Of a stretch of 11,740 nt of DNA, positions 1 through 7,055 are shown in pieces. Numbering within the stretch: the first letter of the stretch is position 1; each line of letters begins with the position of its first letter. The notes below the pieces were generated by a model, which saw only the letters and a list, made by a program, of their open reading frames with translations, was not told the origin of the DNA and searched no databases. Where the stretch lies: assembly GCA_050245975.1 (NCBI GenBank), contig JBFWWW010000124.1, forward strand, positions 1-11,740. Direction: 5' to 3'. Made by a program: the position numbers and the translations under genes. This stretch comes from JBFWWW01 sp050245975 (lineage in GTDB: Bacteria > Pseudomonadota > Alphaproteobacteria > Rhizobiales > Hyphomicrobiaceae).

Positions 1-628
1 TTGCGAGCGCCGCGATGCCGAGATGGTTCGAGGCCACGATCTGCCCCGGCGCCGGTGTCGTCCCGGGCGGCACAAGCTCATCGCCGGTGGAGAGCACAGC
101 CACGACGGGCCGGCGGCGCACGGAGAGCGTCCCATGCCCCATCGCGGCAGCGAGCGTGATGTCGCGCGCGTTGAGGCGCCGTCCGGCTGCCAGCAGCGTG
201 TCTCCGGCGGCGAAATCGCAGCCGCGCCGCCGGATGTGGCCCGCGTCTGCATCGGCCGCGGTGACGATGATGGCGTTACCTTCGCGCCGCGCGTCCTCCT
301 GGATGACGATCGCATCGGCGCCGTCCGGGACCGGCGCGCCGGTGAAGATGCGGAGCGCTTCACCCGCGCCGACGCTGCCGCTGAACGGGTGCCCGGCGGC
401 CGCTTCACCGATGACGGCGAGGCTTCTCGGCTCGGCCGTCAGATCCGCGCCGCGCACCGCGTAGCCGTCCATGGCCGAGGCATCGAAGGGGGGCTGGGTC
501 AGCCGGGCGCTGAGTGGCGCGGCCAGCACGCGGCCTGCCGCCCGGTCGAGGGGGATGGTCTCGGCGGGCAGGGGTTCGACACCGGCGAGGATATGCCGAA
601 GCGCGTCGGCGACCGGGAGAAGGGCCAC
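1..628 (-). CDS. moeA: MoeA, molybdopterin molybdenumtransferase (3' end cut by window edge)
   Basis: MoeA inserts molybdate into adenylylated molybdopterin, the last step of molybdenum cofactor synthesis in the cytoplasm. The first 209 codons are present; the frame is open to the window edge, so about half of a usual 400-residue protein is seen. Visible family motifs are PPFDASAMDGYAV (residues 46-58), the IFTGAPVPDGAD segment (about 94-105) followed by a conserved E at 111, RRRGCDFAAGD (133-143) and STGDELVPPG (180-189), which opens the central MoCF-binding domain. The start is a GTG 4 nt after the moaC stop; a G-rich run at the end of moaC (GGGGGG) could serve as the ribosome site, and the first in-frame ATG lies at residue 53 inside the conserved motif, too late to be the start. 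It is very likely cotranslated with moaC. Identity is certain; the GTG start is likely. Confidence 0.95.
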   Translation of the reverse strand, partial: MALLPVADALRHILAGVEPLPAETIPLDRAAGRVLAAPLSARLTQPPFDASAMDGYAVRGADLTAEPRSLAVIGEAAAGHPFSGSVGAGEALRIFTGAPVPDGADAIVIQEDARREGNAIIVTAADADAGHIRRRGCDFAAGDTLLAAGRRLNARDITLAAAMGHGTLSVRRRPVVAVLSTGDELVPPGTTPAPGQIVASNHLGIAALA

Positions 629-632
629 GGGG

Positions 633-1127
633 TCAGCCCCCCGCGGCAGGTTCGCTGCGGTAGGTGCCCGAGCGGCCGCCGGTCTTCTCGATGAGCCTGA
701 TGCCCTCGATCCGCATGCCTTTGTCGGCCGCCTTGAGCATGTCGTAGATCGTCAGGCAGGCGACCGAGACGGCCGTCAGAGCCTCCATCTCGACGCCGGT
801 CTGGCCTGTGACCTTCACCTCCGCGACGACCCGCACGCCGGACGGCTCCTTGCTGGGCGAGAAGTCGACCGTCGCCTTGCTGATGGCCAGCGGGTGGCAC
901 AGGGGGATCAGCTCGTGCGTGCGCTTGGCGGCGAGGATGCCGGCGATCCTGGCGGTGGCGAGCACATCGCCCTTGGCGGCCTCGCCGGTCTCGATCAGGG
1001 CCAGCGTATCCGCGCGCATGGCGATGAAGCCTTCCGCGCGGGCCGTACGCGCGGTCGCGTCCTTGGCCGAGACGTCGACCATGCGCGCCTCGCCCTTGGT
1101 GTTGAGGTGCGACAGCCGGCGGCTCAT
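633..1127 (-). CDS. moaC: MoaC, cyclic pyranopterin monophosphate synthase
   Basis: MoaC converts the MoaA product (3',8-cyclo-7,8-dihydro-GTP) into cyclic pyranopterin monophosphate, an early step of molybdenum cofactor synthesis in the cytoplasm. The protein is 164 residues, close to the family's usual 160. It aligns by eye along its full length with E. coli MoaC: MVDVSAK (16-22), KGDVLATARIAGI (52-64), LIPLCHPL (73-80, with H78), TGVEMEALTAVSV (110-122), TIYDMLKA (126-133, with D129 and K132) and the C-terminal KTGGRSGTY. The lysine and histidine positions known to be catalytic are all present. Its ATG overlaps the trpC stop as ATGA, and a GGAG about 9 nt upstream lies inside the end of trpC, so translational coupling is expected. 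The open frame continues upstream, but that part is only the shadow of trpC in another frame; MSRRLSHLNTKGEA is the natural N-terminus. Confidence 0.97.
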   Translation of the reverse strand: MSRRLSHLNTKGEARMVDVSAKDATARTARAEGFIAMRADTLALIETGEAAKGDVLATARIAGILAAKRTHELIPLCHPLAISKATVDFSPSKEPSGVRVVAEVKVTGQTGVEMEALTAVSVACLTIYDMLKAADKGMRIEGIRLIEKTGGRSGTYRSEPAAGG

Positions 1128-1921
1128 CGGGCGGGCTCCAGAAGGCTGCGCGTGGCGGCGGCGACATCGTCCTGCCGCATCAGGCTTTCGCCGACGAGAT
1201 AGGCCCGCACGCCCACCTTCGCCAGCCGGTCGAGGTCGGCGGGGGCCGCGATGCCGCTCTCGCCGATGACGATCCGGTTGTGCGGCACCCGCGGGGCCAG
1301 CCGTTCCGTGGTCTCGAGCGTCGTATCGAACGTCTTCAGGTCGCGGTTGTTGATGCCGATCAGCTTGCACTGCAGCTGTACCGCCCGGTCGAGTTCCTCC
1401 TTGTCGTGCACCTCGGCGATGGCGTCCATGCCCCAGGCCCTGGCGTAGGTGGCAAGCTCGCCGGCCAGCGTGTCGTCGACGGCTGCCATGATGATCAGGA
1501 TGCAATCCGCGCCGAGCGCACGCGATTGCGCGACCTGATAGGTATCGACCATGAAATCCTTGCGCAGCACGGGGAGCTGCACGGCCTCGCGCGCCGCAGC
1601 CAGGAACTCCGGCGCGCCCTGGAACGACGGCTTGTCGGTCAGCACGGACAGGCATGTCGCGCCGCCGGCCGCATAGGCGCGCGCGAGCGAAGGCGGATCG
1701 AAATCGGACCGGATCAGCCCCTTGGAGGGCGACGCCTTCTTGATCTCCGCCACCAGCGCCCGGCCATTCTTGGCAATGGCTGCTTCGAGCGCGCCCGCGA
1801 ACGGCCGCACGGGCGGGGCGGCGCGGGCCTGCGCTTCCACGTCGGCGAGAGGCTGCCGGGACTTGGCCGCGGCAACCTCCTCGCGCTTGTAGTCAATGAT
1901 CTTTGTGAGAACGTCGGACAT
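1124..1921 (-). CDS. trpC: TrpC, indole-3-glycerol phosphate synthase
   Basis: This 265-residue TIM-barrel enzyme closes and decarboxylates the anilino-deoxyribulose phosphate intermediate to indole-3-glycerol phosphate, the fourth chemical step after chorismate. Expected active-site elements are present: VAEIKKASPSKG (57-68, with E59 and K61), the general-acid lysine in LRKDFMVD (K121), E170 in AEV, GINNRDL (189-195, with N191 and R193), IGESGI (219-224) and YLVGESLMR (241-249) for phosphate binding. It is monofunctional, without a fused TrpF. Length fits the family. The ATG start has only a weak G-rich upstream sequence (GCGG), but the N-terminus MSDVLTKIIDYKREEV is typical of the family. 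It is separated from the upstream peptidase gene by 98 bp and overlaps moaC by 4 bp, so it probably heads a trpC-moaC-moeA unit. Confidence 0.97.
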   Translation of the reverse strand: MSDVLTKIIDYKREEVAAAKSRQPLADVEAQARAAPPVRPFAGALEAAIAKNGRALVAEIKKASPSKGLIRSDFDPPSLARAYAAGGATCLSVLTDKPSFQGAPEFLAAAREAVQLPVLRKDFMVDTYQVAQSRALGADCILIIMAAVDDTLAGELATYARAWGMDAIAEVHDKEELDRAVQLQCKLIGINNRDLKTFDTTLETTERLAPRVPHNRIVIGESGIAAPADLDRLAKVGVRAYLVGESLMRQDDVAAATRSLLEPAR

Positions 1922-1953
1922 GGCCGCACACTACCGCCAGTTGAAGGTGAGTG

Positions 1954-1982
1954 CCTAGAGCGAACGGCACCCTCCCTTTCAA
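1954..1982 (-). promoter_or_regulatory. Possible promoter for trpC-moaC-moeA
   Basis: In the 98-bp gap upstream of trpC, the minus strand reads TTGAAA (1977-1982), a 17-nt spacer and TCTAGG (1954-1959). The -35 box is good; the -10 box matches the sigma-70 consensus only partly. A start near 1947 would give a leader of about 25 nt. No terminator with a T run is visible behind the upstream peptidase gene, so read-through is also possible. This is an inference from spacing and consensus only. Confidence 0.28.
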
Positions 1983-2019
1983 CACGGTTTGCACGCCGGC
2001 TGTTCCGCCGGGATATCCG

Positions 2020-2568
2020 TCAGCCGCCGGACCGGGAGTTGAGCGAAACGAAGTGATAGCCCACGTCGACGTGGATATGCGACATGCCGCGATAGGTCAT
2101 TGTCCCGCCCGAGCGGTGGTTGGCGATGAGCCAGCGGACGACCTCGCCCTTGCGTCCCGAAGGGGCATTGAAGTCGATGGCCTGACCTGACGCATGCTTG
2201 GACGGGCGGCCGCTTCCGGCGATCCGAGCGCCGGGGCGGCAGGTCGAGACGATCTGGACGCGTCCGAACCTGCCCTCGATGCGTCCGAGCAGCGCGCGAG
2301 CCTGGCTCGTCAGGCACGAGCGCGACGTGCCGGCGCCGGCGGACCGCACCGTGCGCGAGTGGTGGCGCGATGCCGTGCGGCGGCTGCTCCGCCTGCTGCC
2401 GTAGGTCTTGTGGCGATGCTTGGCGGCGCGGCGCTGATGGTGGTGGCCGGCTGCGTGGCGCTCTGCGCGCGCGCCGTCCGATCTGGCCGCGGCAGCCGGG
2501 CCGCATGTGGCAAACAGGGCGAGCCCGAGCATGGCGGCGAGGGCGGTGGCGGTTCGCAGGTTACGCAT
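2020..2568 (-). CDS. Secreted peptidase M15-like protein (YcbK/DUF882-type, D-Ala-D-Ala carboxypeptidase fold)
   Basis: This is a predicted exported zinc-peptidase-like protein of 182 residues that may act on peptidoglycan peptides in the periplasm. Residues 1-28 form a signal peptide: MRNLR, then a hydrophobic ALAAMLGLALFA core and a GPAAAA cleavage region. Residues 31-75 are a very basic linker rich in His, Arg and Ser. The C-terminal domain (about 85-178) carries the metal-ligand signature of the M15_3 family: SKHASGQAIDF (123-133, with H125 and D132) and MSHIHVDVG (162-170, with H164 and H166). STCRPGARI (108-116) fits the substrate-side arginine region. I chose the ATG at 2568 because an AGGAGG lies 4 nt upstream and a signal peptide follows directly; a longer frame beginning with GTG at 2700 lacks both. 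The gene sits between the DUF308 gene and trpC, with no evident link to tryptophan. The family call is strong; enzymatic activity is inferred from conserved ligands only. Confidence 0.85.
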   Translation of the reverse strand: MRNLRTATALAAMLGLALFATCGPAAAARSDGARAERHAAGHHHQRRAAKHRHKTYGSRRSSRRTASRHHSRTVRSAGAGTSRSCLTSQARALLGRIEGRFGRVQIVSTCRPGARIAGSGRPSKHASGQAIDFNAPSGRKGEVVRWLIANHRSGGTMTYRGMSHIHVDVGYHFVSLNSRSGG

Positions 2569-2714
2569 GGATCCTCCTGGTGCAGAGGTCGCCGCGAAGC
2601 ACGATCCGCGCCGGACGGGGGTATCCCTGCCGATAGAACGAAGCGGAATGGCCTGGACGAGCCTTCGAGATCCCGGCCGATGCTGCGAAATGGTCTTCAC
2701 ACACAGGCGCAGGA

Positions 2715-2737
2715 GCCTGAGAATACTGGGCTCAGGC
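2715..2737. repeat. 7-bp inverted repeat (GCCTGAG-N9-CTCAGGC)
   Basis: The arms GCCTGAG (2715-2721) and CTCAGGC (2731-2737) are perfect complements around a 9-nt spacer. It lies about 150 bp upstream of the M15 start and about 130 bp downstream of the DUF308 stop. There is no T run on either side, so an intrinsic terminator is unlikely. An operator or simple RNA hairpin is possible. Function is unknown. Confidence 0.5.
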
Positions 2738-2846
2738 GATGGCGTGTCTCCGCAACTCGTGCGGCGCCTTTGAGGCCTGCCTTTTCCTTCAGGGCACAGA
2801 TGCTTTTCTGCGGAAGCGATCAGCCGTCCGCATTCGGCAGTCGGAT

Positions 2847-2858
2847 CGTCCCGGGACG
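2847..2858. repeat. 12-bp perfect palindrome just past the DUF308 stop
   Basis: CGTCCCGGGACG is self-complementary and begins 5 nt beyond the DUF308 stop codon on the minus strand. As RNA it could fold only as a short stem with a CCGG loop, and no U tract follows. It may be a weak, Rho-assisted or mRNA-end structure, or chance in G+C-rich DNA. Confidence 0.35.
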
Positions 2859-2863
2859 GGCCG

Positions 2864-3466
2864 TCAGGCGCTGGCGGTGCGTGCCGGAGAGGTGGCGTTG
2901 CGGCTGGACAGCGCCAGGAAGATGAAGCTCCAGCCGGAGGCCAGCAGGTTGATGCCGGTGATCAGGCCGAGCGCCCATACGGCGGAGCCGGGGAGCTGGA
3001 AGGCGATCATGCCGCCCGCGGCGATGGCGATGAGGCCGCTGATCAGGATCCAGACCCAGCCCGTGTCGGGCCTCAGCCGCAGAGCCAGCAGGCATTCGAG
3101 ATACCCCTCGGCGAGGAAAACCGCGGCGAGGAGGATCGTCAGCGTGATGATGCCGGTGAGCGGGAAGAACGCGAGCCAGCCGCCGGCGACGAGGAAGAGC
3201 AGCCCGACGAGAAGATTGAGGGCGAAACCGCGCCATTCCTTGGTGCCGAAGGCGTGGATCACGTTGACGGCGCCGGTAAGCAGGAAGATCCAGCCGAGAG
3301 CGATCTTGGTGGCGATCGTCGACAGGAACGGGAAGACGATGGCGGCGGTGCCGGCGAGCACAAACATGATGCCGAGCGCCAGGAACCACCCCCAATTGTG
3401 CCCAACGAAGTAGCGTATCCTGGCCACCTCGGCGTCGATTTCGGCCTGGCTGGTCTGCTGCGACAT
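2864..3466 (-). CDS. HdeD/DUF308-family membrane protein
   Basis: This is a 200-residue inner-membrane protein with six predicted helices, at about residues 26-47, 53-74, 83-101, 105-127, 137-157 and 162-185. The pattern of paired short helices with small residues and FPL/PFLS turns (for example VFPFLST at 44-50 and AFFPLTG at 99-105) is that of the HdeD/DUF308 family, known from the E. coli acid-resistance region but of unclear biochemical role. The N-terminal 25 residues are hydrophilic and acidic. The frame extends upstream to a TTG at 3493, but the ATG at 3466 has a GGAGG about 5 nt before it and is preferred. It starts only 32 bp after the trpD stop, so it is probably read from the trpGD transcript, though nothing in it suggests a part in tryptophan synthesis. 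The family call is good; function is unknown. Confidence 0.85.
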   Translation of the reverse strand: MSQQTSQAEIDAEVARIRYFVGHNWGWFLALGIMFVLAGTAAIVFPFLSTIATKIALGWIFLLTGAVNVIHAFGTKEWRGFALNLLVGLLFLVAGGWLAFFPLTGIITLTILLAAVFLAEGYLECLLALRLRPDTGWVWILISGLIAIAAGGMIAFQLPGSAVWALGLITGINLLASGWSFIFLALSSRNATSPARTASA

Positions 3467-3498
3467 GGCAACCTCCGTTCGATCGCCTGACAAAATCT

Positions 3499-4524
3499 CT
3501 AGGCGGGCTCGTTCGTTATCGCGACAAGCTTCTCCAGGACACCGTGAGCGGCTCCGGACTCGATGGCATGCGCTGCAAGAGCTGCGCCATCAAGAAGATT
3601 TGCAGCCTTTCCTGCGACGATGAGCGCCGCTGCGGCGTTGAGAACCGCAATATCCCGCAGCGGGCATTTCTTGCCGTTCAACACCTCGCGGATCGCGGCG
3701 GCGTTGGCCTGAGCATCGCCGCCTTTCAAGTCCGACAGCTTGGCCGGCGGCAGGCCCGCGTCGGCGGGCGTCACCTCGAAGACCGTGACGTTGCCGTCCT
3801 TGACCTCGGCGACATCGGTGGCGCCGGTCGTCGTCAGCTCGTCGAGGCCGTCGTGGCCGTGGACCACCCAGACATGCTCCGCGCCCAGGTTACGCAGGAC
3901 GTGCGCAATCGGTTCCACCCATTGCCAGGAGAACACGCCCACCACCTGTCGCGTGACGCCGGCCGGGTTCGAGATCGGACCCAGCAGGTTGAAGATGGTG
4001 CGGATGCCGAGCTCGCCGCGGATCGCGGCCCAGTGCTTCATCGCCGGGTGATGCAGCGGCGCCCACAAAAAGCCGACGCCCGCCTCCCGGATCGCCCGCT
4101 CGACCGTCTCTTTGGGGATGTCGAGCTTGACGCCGAGTGCGCCCAGCACATCGGACGCGCCCGAAATGGAGGAGACCGAGCGGTTGCCATGCTTGGCGAT
4201 CTTGACGCCGGCGCCGGCTGCGACCAACGCCGAGCAGGTGGAGATATTGTAGGTGCCGTGGCTGTCGCCGCCGGTGCCGACGATGTCGACGGCGCCGGCC
4301 GGCGCCTCGACGCGGTTCATGCGCGCGCGCAGCATCTGTGCCGCGCCGGTGATCTCCTCGACCGTCTCCCCGCGCACCCGCAGGGCCATCAGAAAGGCCC
4401 CCATCTGCGCCTGCGTGGCGATGCCCTGGGTCATCAGGTCGAGCGCAGTGCGGATTTCGTCGGTCGACAGCGGCGCGCCCGACGATACCTTCTGGATGAG
4501 CTGCCTCAGCGTCTGCGCGGTCAT
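3499..4524 (-). CDS. trpD: TrpD, anthranilate phosphoribosyltransferase
   Basis: TrpD transfers phosphoribosyl from PRPP to anthranilate, the second step of tryptophan synthesis. The protein has 341 residues, normal for the family. Seen in order: an N-terminal helical domain (about 1-70) with MGAFLMALRVRGET; the glycine-rich PRPP loop VDIVGTGGDSHGTYNIS (79-95); AKHGNRSVSS (110-119); LLHxPAMK-like LHHPAMKH (157-164); RGELGIRTIFNLLGPISNP (169-187); and HGHDGLDE (222-229), whose D228 and E229 correspond to the magnesium-binding pair. The open frame reaches upstream into trpG, but the ATG at 4524 has a GGAG about 8 nt before it and matches family N-termini. It follows trpG by 34 bp and precedes the DUF308 gene by 32 bp. 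It is not fused to TrpG. Confidence 0.97.
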   Translation of the reverse strand: MTAQTLRQLIQKVSSGAPLSTDEIRTALDLMTQGIATQAQMGAFLMALRVRGETVEEITGAAQMLRARMNRVEAPAGAVDIVGTGGDSHGTYNISTCSALVAAGAGVKIAKHGNRSVSSISGASDVLGALGVKLDIPKETVERAIREAGVGFLWAPLHHPAMKHWAAIRGELGIRTIFNLLGPISNPAGVTRQVVGVFSWQWVEPIAHVLRNLGAEHVWVVHGHDGLDELTTTGATDVAEVKDGNVTVFEVTPADAGLPPAKLSDLKGGDAQANAAAIREVLNGKKCPLRDIAVLNAAAALIVAGKAANLLDGAALAAHAIESGAAHGVLEKLVAITNEPA

Positions 4525-4558
4525 TGCGGATGCTCCAACTGGCCCCGTGCGACCCGCT

Positions 4559-5176
4559 TCAGGCTGCCGCAACACGCGGTGCGGGCGTGTTGCGACGTTT
4601 CGGGCTCAGTCCGGCCATGTCCATGAAGTTGGCGAGCAGGGCGTGACCGTGCTCGGAGGCGATGCTTTCGGGGTGGAACTGCACGCCGTGGACCGGGTGC
4701 GTCTTGTGCTTCAGCCCCATGATGACGCCATCGTCGGTTTCGGCCGTGATCTCGAGGCTGTCCGGCAGCCCGCGGCGCTCGACGATGAGGGAGTGATAGC
4801 GCGTGACGTCGTAGGAGGCCGGCAGTCCCTTGAAGAGGCCGGTGCCGGTGTTGCGGATCGTGGACATTTTGCCGTGCATGAGCGTCGGCGCACGCACGAT
4901 CGCTCCGCGATACGCCTGTCCGATGGCCTGGTGGCCGAGGCAGACGCCGAGGATCGGGATTGTCGGGCCGGCGGCCTTGATGAGGCCGAGGCAGATGCCG
5001 GCTTCGGTCGGCGTGCACGGCCCGGGCGACAGGACGATGCCGTTCGGCTTGAGCGACAGCACCTCGCCGACCGTGATGCGATCGTTGCGGAAGACGCGGC
5101 ACGACGCGCCAAGCTCGCCCAGGTAATGGACGAGATTGTAGGTGAAGCTGTCGTAGTTATCGATCAGGACCAGCAT
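4559..5176 (-). CDS. trpG: TrpG, anthranilate synthase component II (glutamine amidotransferase)
   Basis: TrpG is the class I glutamine amidotransferase subunit that feeds ammonia to TrpE. Its 205 residues match stand-alone TrpG. The N-terminus MLVLIDNYDSFTYN is diagnostic of TrpG/PabA; the oxyanion region LSPGPCTP is at 49-56, the nucleophile C79 lies in GVCLGHQAIG (77-86), and H168 and E170 lie in VQFHPESI (165-172). In many Rhizobiaceae TrpE and TrpG are fused; here TrpG is separate and lies almost 2 kb from trpE, beyond the patatin and sixA genes. It could also serve aminodeoxychorismate synthase (PabA role), as in other bacteria with a shared subunit. The ATG has no clear Shine-Dalgarno sequence; instead a 7-bp stem ends one base before it. 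The last 15 residues are a variable tail. Confidence 0.96.
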   Translation of the reverse strand: MLVLIDNYDSFTYNLVHYLGELGASCRVFRNDRITVGEVLSLKPNGIVLSPGPCTPTEAGICLGLIKAAGPTIPILGVCLGHQAIGQAYRGAIVRAPTLMHGKMSTIRNTGTGLFKGLPASYDVTRYHSLIVERRGLPDSLEITAETDDGVIMGLKHKTHPVHGVQFHPESIASEHGHALLANFMDMAGLSPKRRNTPAPRVAAA

Positions 5177-5177
5177 A

Positions 5178-5209
5178 ACGCTGGTTTAGGGGACCGGCAG
5201 CGCCAGCGT
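5178..5209 (-). repeat. Inverted repeat immediately upstream of the trpG start codon
   Basis: ACGCTGG (5178-5184) and CCAGCGT (5203-5209) are perfect complements with an 18-nt loop. In the minus-strand transcript the stem would end one base before the trpG ATG, between sixA and trpG. It occupies the place where a ribosome site would be expected and none is seen. A role in controlling initiation is inference. Confidence 0.4.
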
Positions 5210-5234
5210 CAAGTCGCGGCCGGGCTCCTGGGCA

Positions 5235-5765
5235 TCACGCGTCGGGCAGGCGCTTCGGCGTCATGAACGCGGCAAGCCGGCAACTGCGGGGCCCCAGGTC
5301 GTTCCAGGTGCTGCCGGCCGCCTCCAGGGCCACGAAACCGGCGGTCGGCAGCTTGGCCGCCAGTGCGCGCAGCTCTGCCGCATCCGCCTTGCCGACCAGC
5401 GTCAGGGCCAGCTCGTGCAGGCCCGGATTATGGCCAATCACCAAGGCGTGGCGCACCGGGCCCAGGGCCCGCACGCGGCGCAGCAGCAGAGGCGCTTCCG
5501 CATGGTAGAGCCCGTCCTCGAAGACGACGGAGGGGCGCGGCCGAAGGAAGGGCGCGATCAGGTCGAGGGTCTCGCGCGTTCGCCGGGCCGAGGAGCAGAG
5601 GATGAGATCGACTGCCGGTCCGGTCTCCTCCATCCATCGGCTCATCCATCGCCCGATGCGGGGCGCGGCGTTGCGTCCGCGCGCGGCCAGCGGCCGGTCG
5701 AAATCCGACAGTCCGGGATCGTCCCAGCCCGACTTTGCATGACGGAGAAGCGAGAGCGCCGGCAT
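5235..5765 (-). CDS. SixA-type histidine phosphatase
   Basis: This is a 176-residue cytoplasmic member of the histidine phosphatase (phosphoglycerate-mutase-like) superfamily in the short SixA form. The phosphoacceptor motif LLRHAKSGW (6-14) contains R8 and H9; CSSARRTRETL (57-67) supplies the second arginine; E90 in YHAEA is the likely proton donor; and VIGHNPGLHEL (109-119) supplies the second histidine, H112. E. coli SixA dephosphorylates a phosphohistidine (HPt domain or the nitrogen phosphotransferase system); the target here cannot be read from the sequence. It starts 45 bp after the patatin stop and ends 58 bp before trpG, all on the same strand. The ATG has no obvious ribosome site, but the motif begins at residue 6, which fits the family. 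The superfamily call is certain and the substrate unknown. Confidence 0.9.
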   Translation of the reverse strand: MPALSLLRHAKSGWDDPGLSDFDRPLAARGRNAAPRIGRWMSRWMEETGPAVDLILCSSARRTRETLDLIAPFLRPRPSVVFEDGLYHAEAPLLLRRVRALGPVRHALVIGHNPGLHELALTLVGKADAAELRALAAKLPTAGFVALEAAGSTWNDLGPRSCRLAAFMTPKRLPDA

Positions 5766-5810
5766 CGCGGCAGCGTAGTCGATCGCCTGGGCCTTTGCAC
5801 CGGCGCCGTT

Positions 5811-6944
5811 CTAGTCGTTCGTCAGGTCCAGAACGAGAACGCCACCGCGCGGGCGCTGGCGATCGCGCCATTTGCGATGGCGCAGGGTCCGCAACACGTC
5901 GTTGCGGCCGGCGGCCCAGTGTTCCTCGACGGAGATGCGCGAGAACTCGTAGTCCTGCGCGTGGGTCTCATAGGCGGCGCGGCGATGAATGAGGTGCACG
6001 ATCGTCACCGCGGCATCATCGGCCCAGCCCGAAACGGCGGCGACTTCCGGATCGTGCCGGAGGTCTTCGGGCAGCCTGTCGATCAGCTTGCGGATCGCGC
6101 GACGCATGGTCTGCGCTTCCTTGAACGCGTCCGTGCCGAGCCGCGTGCGGCTCGAGTAGCGGATCTCCTTCTCGCGTTGGGCGACGTCGAACAGGTTCTG
6201 CGGCATCGCTCCGCGTGCGCTGAACAGGTCGACCTGGAAGATCAGCATGTCGGAGCGCGCGCCCGAATAATCGAGGATGTACTGCAGCGGCGTGTTGGAG
6301 ACGACGCCGCCGTCCCAGTAGGCTTCGCCCTCGATGAGAACCGGCGGCAGGCCGGGCGGCAGCGCGCCCGATGCCATCACGTGCTCGGGCCCGATGTCGC
6401 GTTCCTCCGTGTCGAAGTAGACGAAATTCCCGCTGCGGATATTGACGGCGCCGACGCTCAGGCGGATGGGCCCGGTCTTGAGGTAGTCGAAGTCGACAAG
6501 CTCGGCGAGCGTCGCCTTGAGCGGGTCGGAGTCGTAGACGCTGAGCGCACCGGGCGAGCCTGCCGGCAGAAGGCCGGCCGGCGGGACGCGCGGCTCGAAG
6601 AAGCCGGGGACGCCGACGGTCGAGACAAAGGCGGCGCTCAGGTAGTTGAACATCTCGCGCGTCTGCGTGCCGTCGATCAGCGGCGAGGCCTGGATGCGCG
6701 AGGAGACCTTCTCCCAGAAGGCGCGCAGGCGCGGGACCCGGTCTTCCTCGCGGTTGCCTGCGATGATTGCCGCATTGACGGCGCCGATGGAGATGCCCGC
6801 GATCCAGTCCGGGACGTGGCCGGCTTCCGCCAGCGCCTCGTAGGCGCCGGCCTGGTAGGCGCCGAGCGCGCCGCCGCCCTGCAGGACGAGGACGGTCTGT
6901 TCGTCGAGGGTGCGGTCTGCCGCCCCGGATTTGTTCTGGCTCAT
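5811..6944 (-). CDS. Patatin-like phospholipase with DUF3734-like C-terminal region
   Basis: This is a 377-residue serine acyl hydrolase of the patatin/RssA type. From the ATG at 6944, the glycine-rich oxyanion stretch LVLQGGGALGAYQAG lies at about 19-33, the nucleophile elbow GISIGA at 50-55 (S52) and the dyad aspartate in AYWDGGVVSN near D211. The section after about residue 270 (REKEIRYSSRTRLG and onward, with the TIVHLIHRR segment) resembles DUF3734, a usual companion of bacterial patatins. No signal peptide is seen, so action on lipid or acyl-ester substrates at the cytoplasmic face is expected; the substrate is unknown. A TTG two codons upstream is an alternative start; neither has a clear ribosome site. 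It lies 111 bp downstream of trpE and 45 bp upstream of sixA. That trpE gap contains only GCACCGGGGTGC as possible structure. Confidence 0.92.
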   Translation of the reverse strand: MSQNKSGAADRTLDEQTVLVLQGGGALGAYQAGAYEALAEAGHVPDWIAGISIGAVNAAIIAGNREEDRVPRLRAFWEKVSSRIQASPLIDGTQTREMFNYLSAAFVSTVGVPGFFEPRVPPAGLLPAGSPGALSVYDSDPLKATLAELVDFDYLKTGPIRLSVGAVNIRSGNFVYFDTEERDIGPEHVMASGALPPGLPPVLIEGEAYWDGGVVSNTPLQYILDYSGARSDMLIFQVDLFSARGAMPQNLFDVAQREKEIRYSSRTRLGTDAFKEAQTMRRAIRKLIDRLPEDLRHDPEVAAVSGWADDAAVTIVHLIHRRAAYETHAQDYEFSRISVEEHWAAGRNDVLRTLRHRKWRDRQRPRGGVLVLDLTND

Positions 6945-7055
6945 GGTCAACGCTGTGGCGGTTCGTCGGGGATGACGATGCGTCTCGTGGCTGTGATCCG
7001 CAATGGATGGCTCGAAACAGCGTCACCAGGCCGAAAAGGTTGCCGCACCGGGGTG

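Larger units (their letters stand above)
2569..2863. other. 295-bp intergenic region between the DUF308 and M15 genes
   Basis: No convincing gene is seen here on either strand. It contains the strong AGGAGG ribosome site of the M15 gene (2573-2578, minus strand), a 7-bp inverted repeat at 2715-2737 and a 12-bp palindrome at 2847-2858 just beyond the DUF308 stop. I could not find a convincing -35/-10 pair for the M15 gene. It is the longest gap between minus-strand genes, so it is the natural place for a transcription boundary. Confidence 0.6.

Noticed and set aside
1128..1655. A 5' extension of moaC reading through trpC in another frame.
   Set aside because: The extra sequence is out-of-frame trpC, and the moaC N-terminus MSRRLSHLN matches the family directly.
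1984..2006. A GGAAC motif on the minus strand upstream of trpC with a GTGTT about 16 nt further on, suggesting an EcfG-type stress promoter.
   Set aside because: The -10 part does not match CGTT cleanly at the right spacing, and half the motif lies in a region that also forms a CCGGC/GCCGG stem. Too weak to call.
1996..2011. CCGGC-N6-GCCGG stem downstream of the M15 gene as a terminator.
   Set aside because: Only 5 bp, with no U tract on the minus strand; such stems are common in DNA of this composition.
3544..4626. A 360-codon plus-strand frame opposite trpD.
   Set aside because: It is a shadow of trpD: composition-driven, with no ribosome site and no domain-like sequence.
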